Assembly: GCA_002314855.1 (NCBI GenBank)
Contig: DCHQ01000030.1
Coordinates: 16,868-34,853 of the forward strand
Length of the DNA stretch: 17,986 nucleotides
Direction: 5' to 3'
DNA from: Lachnospiraceae bacterium UBA1748
GTDB lineage: Bacteria; Bacillota; Clostridia; Lachnospirales; Lachnospiraceae
Positions 1 through 6,388 of the stretch are shown here, one piece after another. Made by a program: the position numbers and the translations under genes. The notes beneath the pieces were generated by a model. That model had not been told where the DNA came from. It saw nothing but the letters and a program-made list of their open reading frames with translations, and ran no database searches. The stretch's first letter is position 1. Each line of letters starts with the position of its first letter.

Positions 1-434
1 GGATCAACTACTTCTTCCTCTCCATCGCGAAGAACTGTGGCTTCATCTGGACATATCTGCATAAGATCTTTTATTGAATTTCTAGCTCTGCCAACTGCGT
101 AATCCTGGAAGCATTCACCAACCTGATAAAAGAGCATAACAGCGACTGCTTCGCTAAAATCGCCTACAAACATGGCGCCTATAGTTGCTAAGGTCATTAA
201 GAAGTTCTCATCCATCAGATGACCATTCACAATATTCTTAACTGCCTTCCGAACTACATCGCCGCCGATTGTAATATATGCTGCCATGAATAATACGATT
301 TTAACTACTGTTGCCAACCAGTCTGGATTTATTGATAAACCACTCTCTAGCAACTTATCAATAATTATCGCTACAGCAAATACTCCAGCACCAATTGCAA
401 CTCTTTTAATTCGCTTTTTAAGTCCTTTTGTCAT
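1..434 (-). CDS. Heavy-metal-translocating P1B-type ATPase, N-terminal part (Zn/Cd/Pb type), cut by window edge
   Basis: Only the first 144 codons are in the window; the gene runs off at position 1. This family exports divalent soft metals across the cytoplasmic membrane using ATP. The visible part starts straight with hydrophobic helices (about residues 11-29 and 39-57), then has the family's conserved stretch FLMTLATIGAMF (78-89), the EAVAVMLFYQVGE segment (95-107) and the start of the actuator domain (AVGRARNSIKDLM, 113-125). That wording matches ZntA/CadA-type more than CopA-type pumps. The catalytic DKTG and the CPC metal site lie outside the window. No CxxC metal-binding domain precedes the first helix; a separate HMA protein is encoded 16 nt upstream. 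The start is the ATG at 432-434, preceded by an AGGAAAAAG-type Shine-Dalgarno. It is the third gene behind the ArsR-family regulator, which supports metal-induced expression. Metal specificity is inferred. Confidence 0.9.
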   Translation of the reverse strand, partial: MTKGLKKRIKRVAIGAGVFAVAIIIDKLLESGLSINPDWLATVVKIVLFMAAYITIGGDVVRKAVKNIVNGHLMDENFLMTLATIGAMFVGDFSEAVAVMLFYQVGECFQDYAVGRARNSIKDLMQICPDEATVLRDGEEEVVD

Positions 435-450
435 AATCTTTTTCCTACTT

Positions 451-672
451 TTACTTCTCTACCACATTAACATCTGGCTCAATTTTTTTGACAATAGCCT
501 TAATTTCATTAACTACTGCCTCTTCCTTGGCATCATCAAATTCAACCTTCATCTTCTGTGTAAGAAATGCTACGCTGGCACTTGTAACGCCATCAACCTT
601 GGTTACTGCATCCTCAATCTTAGCAGCACAGTTAGCACAACATAAATCCTCTAAAATAAATGTCTTTTTCAT
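451..672 (-). CDS. Small HMA-domain metal-binding protein (73 aa)
   Basis: This is a complete single heavy-metal-associated domain with a ferredoxin-like fold, the size of a CopZ-type metallochaperone. The metal loop is LCCANCAAK, with Cys11, Cys12 and Cys15 (C-x-x-C plus one extra Cys). The rest follows the family pattern: KVDGVTSASV (25-34) after the first helix, then KMKVEFDD. It probably hands metal to, or acts as a detached N-terminal domain of, the ATPase whose ATG lies 16 nt downstream. Each gene has its own start and Shine-Dalgarno (AGGAG about 9 nt before this ATG), so this does not look like a broken fusion. The 110-nt gap between it and the regulator gene is AT-rich. It holds only a weak 6-bp hairpin (ATGATT/AATCAT) and no convincing terminator, so co-transcription with the regulator is likely. 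Confidence 0.9.
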   Translation of the reverse strand: MKKTFILEDLCCANCAAKIEDAVTKVDGVTSASVAFLTQKMKVEFDDAKEEAVVNEIKAIVKKIEPDVNVVEK

Positions 673-782
673 AGTTATAATCTCCTATCTTTTAATTATT
701 AAAATGATTTTTATCCAATCATATTTTTCTTTTTTATAATTTTATACATTTTCTACTTGGCTTGATTAATCACTAGCTCTAA

Positions 783-1088
783 CTAATCTTCTTCTCTGAT
801 ATGCTCTAAGCCCATCATAAGAATCTGAGCTATATGATCATCGGCCAGTGAATATACCATCTGCTTGCCATCTCTTCTGGCTGCGACTAGCTTTATTTGC
901 TTAAGCACTCTAAGCTGATGCGATATTGCCGACTGTTCCATCGATAACTTCTCGGCCAGTTCTCCTACGCACATTTCAGTGCCATACAATGTATGAAGTA
1001 TTCTAAGCCTTGTCGGATCACCAAAAATCTTATAAAACTGGGATAACTCCTCTATCTCCTGTTCAGATATTTTTATCTTATCTGACAT
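783..1088 (-). CDS. ArsR/SmtB-family metal-sensing transcriptional repressor
   Basis: This is a 101-residue winged-helix repressor of normal family length. The helix-turn-helix recognition part is about residues 47-62 (SMEQSAISHQLRVLKQ), and the wing is RRDGKQMVYSL (71-81). In the last helix the residues D83-x-H85-x10-H96-x2-E99 reproduce the spacing of the alpha-5 zinc site known from SmtB/CzrA-type sensors. In the alpha-3 region only one cysteine is present (Cys40 in EMCVGEL), where CadC has CxC, so the lead/cadmium-type alpha-3N site looks incomplete. Zinc or a similar ion is therefore the likeliest inducer. The gene has a strong AGGAGG 5 nt before the ATG. It is preceded by a promoter with two inverted-repeat operators and is followed by the HMA and ATPase genes, so autoregulation of a metal-efflux operon is the expected role. 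Confidence 0.93.
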   Translation of the reverse strand: MSDKIKISEQEIEELSQFYKIFGDPTRLRILHTLYGTEMCVGELAEKLSMEQSAISHQLRVLKQIKLVAARRDGKQMVYSLADDHIAQILMMGLEHIREED

Positions 1089-1093
1089 CTAAT

Positions 1094-1099
1094 CCTCCT
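1094..1099 (-). promoter_or_regulatory. Strong ribosome binding site of the ArsR-family gene
   Basis: A perfect AGGAGG lies 5 nt before the ATG at 1086-1088 on the minus strand and supports this start. Confidence 0.85.
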
Positions 1100-1139
1100 C
1101 TCTTGAACTTTCCAATTGCAATCACCTGAACATTTCTTC

Positions 1140-1159
1140 ATATGATTACTTGTTCATAT
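1140..1159. promoter_or_regulatory. Proximal SmtB/ArsR-type operator (imperfect 9-2-9 inverted repeat)
   Basis: The left arm is ATATGATTA, the spacer CT and the right arm TGTTCATAT. The arms pair except at two inner positions and fit the TGAA-N6-TTCA core of SmtB-family sites with one change. The site covers the expected transcription start of the promoter at 1164-1191, so a bound repressor would block initiation. An overlapping TGAA-N6-TTCA match sits at 1127-1140. Confidence 0.7.
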
Positions 1160-1163
1160 ATTC

Positions 1164-1191
1164 AATATATCATATTAATTTCAAAAGTCAA
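1164..1191 (-). promoter_or_regulatory. Sigma-70-type promoter of the metal-resistance operon
   Basis: On the minus strand, TTGACT (-35, 1186-1191) is followed after 16 nt by TATATT (-10, 1164-1169). Both boxes are near consensus. Transcription would start near 1157, inside the proximal operator, about 70 nt before the regulator's ATG. The distal operator lies just upstream of the -35 box. Confidence 0.7.
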
Positions 1192-1196
1192 CACTT

Positions 1197-1216
1197 ATAT
1201 GAATATTTATTCATAT
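1197..1216. promoter_or_regulatory. Distal SmtB/ArsR-type operator (perfect 9-2-9 inverted repeat)
   Basis: The arms are ATATGAATA and TATTCATAT, perfectly complementary around a TT spacer, and contain the TGAA-N6-TTCA core. The centre is 57 bp from that of the proximal site, and the two sites bracket the promoter. Confidence 0.8.
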
Positions 1217-1271
1217 GTTTTTTACTTGTCATGCGTCTATCCTATTTACAACACTCATAGAAACCAGCTAT

Positions 1272-1309
1272 AAAAAAGCAGATACTAGTGCCTACTAATA
1301 TCTGCTTTT
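1272..1309 (-). terminator. Intrinsic terminator of the guaB/alaX transcript (works in either direction)
   Basis: The arms 1278-1289 and 1294-1305 form a 12-bp stem with one mismatch (1285/1298) and a 4-nt loop. On the minus strand a run of six T follows (1277-1272), and an A-rich run precedes the stem. It lies about 80 nt past the stop codon of the alanyl-tRNA editing gene and separates it from the metal operon. Confidence 0.85.
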
Positions 1310-1344
1310 AATGCTTTATATGATAATTATTTTAACTATCCACT

Positions 1345-1374
1345 GTTTTCTATTTAGTTGTTTTCTATTAAGTT
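1345..1374. repeat. Two tandem copies of a 15-bp repeat
   Basis: On the plus strand GTTTTCTATTTAGTT (1345-1359) is followed directly by GTTTTCTATTAAGTT (1360-1374), with one base different. It sits between the stop codon at 1390 and the terminator, in AT-rich untranslated sequence. No function is evident; slippage duplication is the simplest explanation. Confidence 0.75.
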
Positions 1375-1389
1375 GCTATTTACCAGCTA

Positions 1390-2619
1390 TTAATCAGCTT
1401 TCATATACCTCTCAATAGCCTCACGCCTACTCTTTACCTGGCCCTGAATCATCTCCTGGTTGCCACCACCGCGACCATCAAGAGCCTGATTAAGCTCTTT
1501 GGCAAATGCTGGAAGAGTCTGGTCCTTATCCTTACAGCTAATGATATATCTGTATCCATTTATATCATTCCCAAGGAAGCCTGCCACTCTTCCACTAAAA
1601 ATGTTGCAGCATTCATTTATAACATTTCGAAGCTGCACATCATCAAGTGCATCAGTGAATATAAGTACAGGAGACATATCCTGTGGATCTCTGGCTAGTA
1701 TATCTGCCTTAACTTGGTTAAACACATAACCTGTAATCTCTTTTTTAAGGGCAGTATTTTCGCTTTGAAGCTTTTGCATACGCTCCTGCATGGCTGCCAC
1801 AAATGATGCCGTCTCGTATCGTTTTGACGATACCACTGCCATAATGCTTTTATTGGCCTTAGCAATACTACTATAGTCCTCAAATGCACCTATTCCAGCT
1901 GTCATAGTAATTCTGGTTCCACCTCTATGCGGAGCAGCTTCTATGACCTTAATACAGCCTATTTCGCCTGTTCTTGCCACATGTGGTGCGCAGCATGCAC
2001 ACACATCATATCCTTCTATGGTTACAAGCCTTACTCCATCGGCCAGCTCAAGCTTGCTACGGTAATCAAGAATCGCAAGTTCATCACTTTCTGGATAAGA
2101 AACAACTATAGGAACATTTTCATATATCGCTTTATTCGCTAGTAGCTCTGCGTCACTTATCTGCTCTTCTGAAAGCGCTCCATTAACATCAAGCGTCACG
2201 CCTTCATCAGTCAAATGAAAACCTTCGTTATCATATCCATATTCATTGTGAATAATACCGCATAACAAATGCTCGCCGCTATGCTTTTGCATACGCGAGA
2301 ATCTTATCGCCCAGTCAATCTCACCGTGGACCGTTGCTCCGACCTCAAGAGGTTTCTCAACATAATGCATAATCCCTTCATCGGTTATCTGAACATCTAA
2401 AACTCTCTGACCACTGAGGACGCCCTTGTCTGCATACTGTCCGCCACCTTCTGGAAAAAAAGCAGTGGCGGTAAGAACCACTGCGTAAGCCTTAGTTTCT
2501 TTACCGCCAACATTAATCTTAGTTTCGCTACAGCTGATTACCTCAGCATCGAAAGCACGAACGTATGAATCAGACTCATATAATTTTACTGTGTCTATAT
2601 CATATCTTTCGTTCTTCAT
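1390..2619 (-). CDS. alaX: Alanyl-tRNA editing protein of the long AlaX type (AlaX-L), with DHHA1 domain
   Basis: This 409-residue protein resembles the editing and C-terminal parts of alanyl-tRNA synthetase without the aminoacylation core. Such free-standing proteins hydrolyse mischarged Ser-tRNA(Ala) or Gly-tRNA(Ala). Visible parts in order: the FPEGGGQYADKG segment (55-66), the first zinc motif HSGEHLL (H113, H117), the second zinc motif C209-x3-H213 followed by RTGEIG, a probable coiled coil (about 276-297), and a C-terminal DHHA1 domain ending in GRGGGNQEM (382-390). The four zinc ligands needed for editing are therefore present. The start is the ATG at 2617-2619, with AGGA about 9 nt upstream. 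A longer reading overlaps guaB and carries no family residues. The gene starts 19 nt after the guaB stop codon, so the two are probably co-transcribed, and it ends the transcript before the terminator at 1272-1309. Confidence 0.9.
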   Translation of the reverse strand: MKNERYDIDTVKLYESDSYVRAFDAEVISCSETKINVGGKETKAYAVVLTATAFFPEGGGQYADKGVLSGQRVLDVQITDEGIMHYVEKPLEVGATVHGEIDWAIRFSRMQKHSGEHLLCGIIHNEYGYDNEGFHLTDEGVTLDVNGALSEEQISDAELLANKAIYENVPIVVSYPESDELAILDYRSKLELADGVRLVTIEGYDVCACCAPHVARTGEIGCIKVIEAAPHRGGTRITMTAGIGAFEDYSSIAKANKSIMAVVSSKRYETASFVAAMQERMQKLQSENTALKKEITGYVFNQVKADILARDPQDMSPVLIFTDALDDVQLRNVINECCNIFSGRVAGFLGNDINGYRYIISCKDKDQTLPAFAKELNQALDGRGGGNQEMIQGQVKSRREAIERYMKAD

Positions 2620-2638
2620 ATTATATTGTCCTATAGAT

Positions 2639-4099
2639 TTATTTATCGTCTGTACTATAGTTAGGAGCTTCCTTAGTAATCTGGATGTCATGTGGATGTG
2701 ACTCCTTAAGTGAAGCAGCTGAAATCTTAACGAACTGTCCGTTCTCCTTAAGCTCGTCGATTGTCTTTGTTCCACAATAACCCATACCAGAACGAAGACC
2801 ACCCATTAACTGGAATACTGTATCTTCAAGAGTACCCTTGTAAGCTACACGACCTTCAACACCTTCTGGAACAAGCTTCTTAGCATTCTCCTGGAAGTAT
2901 CTGTCCTTAGAACCATTCTCCATGGCTCCAATAGAACCCATACCACGATAAACCTTGTATTTTCTACCCTGATATAATTCAAAGCTTCCTGGGCTTTCCT
3001 CACAACCAGCAAACATTGAACCCATCATACATACGCTACCACCAGCTGCGATAGCCTTTGTAACATCACCTGAGTACTTGATACCACCATCAGCGATGAT
3101 TGGAATACCATACTCCTTAGCAACCTCATAGCAGTCCATAATAGCTGAAACCTGAGGAACACCGATACCTGCAACAACTCGTGTTGTACAGATAGAACCA
3201 GGTCCGATACCAACCTTAACAGCATCTGCTCCTGCTTCAATAAGATCCTTAGCACCAGCTCCTGTAGCTACGTTACCAGCGATTAACTGAAGATCAGGAT
3301 ACTTCTCCTTAATCATCTTAACGCAGTTAAGAACGTTCTGTGAGTGGCCATGAGCTGAGTCAAGTACTACTACGTCAACGCCAACCTTAACAAGTGCATC
3401 AACACGGTCAAGAACATTGGCTGTGATACCAACACCAGCACCACAAAGAAGACGCCCCTTGTCATCCTTGGCTGCAAGTGGATACTTGATAGCCTTCTCA
3501 ATATCCTTAATTGTAATAAGTCCCTTTAATGTGAAATCATCGTCAACGATTGGAAGCTTTTCCTTACGAGATCTTGCAAGAATCTCCTTAGCTTCCTCAA
3601 GAGTTGTACCTTCCTTAGCTGTAACAAGCTGATCAGAAGTTGTCATACAATCCTTAATCTTCTTTGAAAAATCCTTCTCGAACTTAAGATCACGGTTTGT
3701 AATAATACCAATAAGCTTTCTACCTTCTGTAATAGGTACACCTGAGATGCGATACTTAGCCATAAGAGCGTCAGCATCTGCTAATGTATGATCCTGAGAA
3801 AGTGAAAATGGATCTGTGATAACGCCGTTCTCTGAACGCTTAACCTTGTCAACCTCGTCTGCCTGAGCTTCAATAGACATATTCTTGTGGATGATACCGA
3901 TACCACCCTGTCTAGCCATTGCAATAGCCATTCTGTGCTCAGTAACTGTGTCCATACCTGCACTCATTACTGGAATGTTAAGCTTAATCTTCTTAGTCAA
4001 ATGAGTTGATAGATCAACCTGGTTAGGTATAACCTCTGAATATCCTGGTACTAACAGAACATCATCAAAGGTAATTCCTTCTTTCACAATTCTTCCCAT
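2639..4099 (-). CDS. guaB: Inosine-5'-monophosphate dehydrogenase
   Basis: It oxidises IMP to XMP with NAD+, the first committed step of GMP synthesis, in the cytoplasm. The 486-residue length is normal. Order: the N-terminal barrel part starting GITFDDVLLVPGYS (8-21), a pair of CBS domains (about 95-205), then the rest of the TIM barrel. The latter includes the active loop GPGSICTTR with catalytic Cys304, DGGIKYSGD (337-345), the flap Arg400-Tyr401, and the monovalent-cation/late motif GMGYCGTKT (438-446). The start is the ATG at 4097-4099. Upstream in-frame ATGs give residues unlike IMPDH and fall in the preceding gene's stop-codon hairpin. An AAGGAGG and a closer AAAGG precede the start. 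The stop codon of the upstream membrane-protein gene lies 37 nt away. Confidence 0.97.
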   Translation of the reverse strand: MGRIVKEGITFDDVLLVPGYSEVIPNQVDLSTHLTKKIKLNIPVMSAGMDTVTEHRMAIAMARQGGIGIIHKNMSIEAQADEVDKVKRSENGVITDPFSLSQDHTLADADALMAKYRISGVPITEGRKLIGIITNRDLKFEKDFSKKIKDCMTTSDQLVTAKEGTTLEEAKEILARSRKEKLPIVDDDFTLKGLITIKDIEKAIKYPLAAKDDKGRLLCGAGVGITANVLDRVDALVKVGVDVVVLDSAHGHSQNVLNCVKMIKEKYPDLQLIAGNVATGAGAKDLIEAGADAVKVGIGPGSICTTRVVAGIGVPQVSAIMDCYEVAKEYGIPIIADGGIKYSGDVTKAIAAGGSVCMMGSMFAGCEESPGSFELYQGRKYKVYRGMGSIGAMENGSKDRYFQENAKKLVPEGVEGRVAYKGTLEDTVFQLMGGLRSGMGYCGTKTIDELKENGQFVKISAASLKESHPHDIQITKEAPNYSTDDK

Positions 4100-4132
4100 T
4101 TTTCCTTTTCTCCTCCTTATTAAATTATTAAA

Positions 4133-4163
4133 GCACCTAGTCCAAAAAGACTTTTCTAGGTGC
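4133..4163 (-). terminator. Hairpin at the end of the two-helix membrane-protein gene and in the guaB leader
   Basis: GCACCTAG (4133-4140) pairs perfectly with CTAGGTGC (4156-4163). On the minus strand it is followed by TTTAATAATTTAAT, a broken T tract. The stem includes the TAG stop at 4137-4139 of the upstream gene. It could be a weak terminator or an attenuator that lowers read-through into guaB; a processing or stability element is equally possible. Confidence 0.5.
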
Positions 4164-4655
4164 GTTAGTTTGTACCATTTTAACAAAATCTACTGGTAAG
4201 TCAAGTACAATTTTCACATTACCCTCAAGAAAAATATCATATGGTTCGTATTCATCCGATTCTGTTCTTGAAGTGTAGTTATATACCATTAAATTACCAG
4301 ATGCATTCTTGTATGCTCCACGCTCTGATCTTGATGGACACATAAGCTCGATTTTATCTACAGCATATACACCCATGGTTTTTCTTTTCTCTTTACCAAG
4401 GATTTTGTCTACTGTAATCTCCTTGTCAAGATATAAATACTCGAACTCAATATCTGTACCTGGAACCACAAAATAGATATAAAAGAGTACAAGTACTACA
4501 CCTATGATAAAGAACGCATAGCTAATAATCTGAACTCCTAAAAACAAGAACCAGCCTATTGCTGCGAAGGCTATGAGAACCATAAACCATATTCTCTTAA
4601 CTTTGTCTGCTGTTGTCATAGGTCTCTTGACCATAAATTCCATGTAAGTATCCAT
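4137..4655 (-). CDS. Two-helix membrane protein of unknown function (possibly DUF6106-like)
   Basis: I do not recognise a function. The 172-residue protein has a short cytoplasmic start (about 20 residues), two adjacent transmembrane segments (about 22-42 and 44-64), and a soluble domain of roughly 105 residues. That domain has alternating hydrophobic positions (for example DIEFEYLYLDKEITVDKIL, 68-86), suggesting a beta-rich, PH-like fold. The layout resembles DUF6106-type proteins of clostridia, but I give that name from memory only. The start ATG at 4653-4655 has AAAGGAGC 6-7 nt upstream; an alternative ATG further upstream lies inside the preceding gene and lacks a ribosome binding site. 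It follows the beta-CASP gene by 19 nt and precedes guaB by 37 nt. Its last codons lie within a hairpin. Confidence 0.8.
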   Translation of the reverse strand: MDTYMEFMVKRPMTTADKVKRIWFMVLIAFAAIGWFLFLGVQIISYAFFIIGVVLVLFYIYFVVPGTDIEFEYLYLDKEITVDKILGKEKRKTMGVYAVDKIELMCPSRSERGAYKNASGNLMVYNYTSRTESDEYEPYDIFLEGNVKIVLDLPVDFVKMVQTNAPRKVFLD

Positions 4656-4674
4656 TTCTAGCTCCTTTAATATT

Positions 4675-6285
4675 TTATATTTCTCTGTCCCACTTGTCTG
4701 CCAGTGAATTAATCTGGTCACAGAACTTAATCAAATCCTTATTGGCTACGCCTTCATTCTTATAGATAACCTCAAGAAGTCGCTTACCAGCTGATACAAG
4801 TCTCTGGAATACCTCAGTAGCACGGCTTGCCTTAGGCTTCTTAGCCACTGGAACAGGTGTTGCCTCGTAAATAAGTGCATCAGCAATCAGGTCGTAAGAT
4901 GTACCACTGTAAGGTGCATATGTGTCATAACCATACTCACTAATAAGGCACTCGCTAAATACTTTTGTTACGCTGTCTTCACCATGAACGACGAATACCT
5001 TGGCTGGCATATCGCCAATATTCTGCAGCCACTCAATAAGACCATTCTTATCAGCATGACCACTCATACCTGGAAGCTGCATTATCTTAGCTCTTACATC
5101 TATGGTTTCGCCAAAAAGCTTAACTTCCTTCTCACCTTCAACAATGAATCGACCTAAAGTTCCAACTGCCTGATATCCTACAAACAGGATAGTACATTCT
5201 GGTCTCCACAGGTTGTGCTTAAGATGATGTCTGATACGACCTGCTTCACACATACCCGATGCTGAGATAATAACCTTAGGCTCATCATCAAAGTTAATAA
5301 GCTTAGATTCATCACTTGTAATACTAAGATGAAGATTAGGGAATGTTATAGGATTAATTCCCTTATTCACTAATTCAAGTGCTTCTGCTGAAAAGCACTC
5401 TGCTATGTTCTTTTGGAATACTCCTGTAGCTTCTACTGCTAATGGACTATCCACGTATACTGGGAAATCAGGATAATCTGGAACAAGATTTTTCTCCTTA
5501 ATCTCTCGTATGTAATATAACATTTCCTGAGTACGACCCACGGCAAATGATGGAATAACAACGTTACCACCGTTACCAAGTGTCTCAGAAATAATATTCG
5601 ATAATTCTAATACATAATCAGGCTTCTCCGTAAGGTGATATCTGTCACCATAGGTCGACTCCATGACTACATAGTCAGCACCCTTAACATAGTTTGGGTC
5701 CTTTATAAGTGTATGCTTCTTGTTACCAATATCACCAGAGAAAACAATTTTCTTGGTGGTACCAGCTTCCGTAGCCCACACTTCAATACTTGATGAACCA
5801 AGAAGATGTCCAACATCGGTAAACCTAATCTTAACACCCTCGCAGAGCTCTATAATCTCTCCGTAAGCGTATGGTCTAAGACAATGAATGGCTCCTTCTG
5901 CATCCTCCATGGTATATAATGGCTCCGCCGCATCCTGAAGCGAGCTTCTCTTGGCTTTTCTATTCTTCCACTCAGCTTCCTGTGCCTGAATATGAGCACA
6001 GTCTCTAAGCATTATACTACACAAATCAGCTGTAGCCTGTGTTGCAACTATCTCGCCGCGAAAACCATTGGCATAAAGAAGTGGAAGCAGTCCTGAATGA
6101 TCAATATGAGCATGTGTAAGAAGAACATAATCGACCTGATTCTCAGCTATAGGCAATTCTGCGTTCTCGAACGTATCAATGCCCTGCTGCATACCATAGT
6201 CCACTAAAATATGCTTGCCTGCCACATTAAGGTAGTGACATGAACCTGTAACCTCGTGCGCTGCACCTACAAACGTTAGTCTCAT
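4675..6285 (-). CDS. Beta-CASP metallo-beta-lactamase-fold protein (RNA-processing exonuclease/endonuclease type)
   Basis: The 536-residue protein has the full metal-binding set of the CPSF-73/RNase J-like superfamily. Motif 2 is THAHIDHSG (H58, H60, D62, H63), motif 3 is H160 in TDVGHLLGSS, and motif 4 is D185 in FSGDIGN. The beta-CASP signatures are motif A E209 in VMESTYGDR, the SASGMCEAGR segment (341-350), motif B H410 in MSGHAD and motif C H434 in VVHGE. Members of this bacterial YSH1-like group are taken to be ribonucleases; the substrate is unknown here. A C-terminal tail (about 475-536) beyond the usual catalytic core begins with a proline/lysine-rich stretch and ends in a charged helical part. 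The ATG at 6283-6285 has GGAGG 6 nt upstream. It is first in a run with the membrane protein, guaB and alaX. A hairpin lies in its leader (6306-6335). Confidence 0.92.
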   Translation of the reverse strand: MRLTFVGAAHEVTGSCHYLNVAGKHILVDYGMQQGIDTFENAELPIAENQVDYVLLTHAHIDHSGLLPLLYANGFRGEIVATQATADLCSIMLRDCAHIQAQEAEWKNRKAKRSSLQDAAEPLYTMEDAEGAIHCLRPYAYGEIIELCEGVKIRFTDVGHLLGSSSIEVWATEAGTTKKIVFSGDIGNKKHTLIKDPNYVKGADYVVMESTYGDRYHLTEKPDYVLELSNIISETLGNGGNVVIPSFAVGRTQEMLYYIREIKEKNLVPDYPDFPVYVDSPLAVEATGVFQKNIAECFSAEALELVNKGINPITFPNLHLSITSDESKLINFDDEPKVIISASGMCEAGRIRHHLKHNLWRPECTILFVGYQAVGTLGRFIVEGEKEVKLFGETIDVRAKIMQLPGMSGHADKNGLIEWLQNIGDMPAKVFVVHGEDSVTKVFSECLISEYGYDTYAPYSGTSYDLIADALIYEATPVPVAKKPKASRATEVFQRLVSAGKRLLEVIYKNEGVANKDLIKFCDQINSLADKWDREI

Positions 6286-6303
6286 AAAATACCTCCATTT
6301 GTA

Positions 6304-6337
6304 CTAAAAAGGTACTAAATAAATAGTACCTTTTTTA
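6304..6337 (-). terminator. Bidirectional intrinsic terminator between lipid kinase and beta-CASP genes
   Basis: The arms AAAAAGGTACTA (6306-6317) and TAGTACCTTTTT (6324-6335) form a perfect 12-bp stem with a 6-nt loop. On the minus strand five T end the right side, and A-rich sequence precedes. It lies 51 nt past the lipid-kinase stop at 6389 and 20 nt before the beta-CASP ATG. It may therefore end the por transcript or act as a leader hairpin for the next gene. Confidence 0.75.
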
Positions 6338-6356
6338 CCCCAATAACCTTTATTCA

Positions 6357-6365
6357 ATAATAGCA
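6357..6365 (-). promoter_or_regulatory. Possible extended -10 promoter for the beta-CASP operon
   Basis: On the minus strand TGCTATTAT matches an extended -10 box (TGnTATAAT), but the -35 position 17 nt upstream (TGTAAA) is poor. If real, transcription would begin near 6350, upstream of the hairpin at 6306-6335. Confidence 0.35.
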
Positions 6366-6388
6366 CATTTCGTGACAATTTTACATAA

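Noticed and set aside
435..450. Frameshift or premature stop splitting an HMA-ATPase fusion
   Set aside because: The HMA gene has a proper end, and the ATPase has its own ATG and ribosome site in the 16-nt gap; both proteins look complete at the junction.
2620..2802. Longer N terminus for the alanyl-tRNA editing gene, starting at 2802
   Set aside because: The extra 61 residues overlap the end of guaB in another frame, have no family resemblance, and the ATG at 2619 has its own ribosome site.
4100..4186. Longer N terminus for guaB, starting at 4186
   Set aside because: The extra residues do not resemble IMP dehydrogenase and overlap the previous gene's end; AAGGAGG precedes the ATG at 4099.
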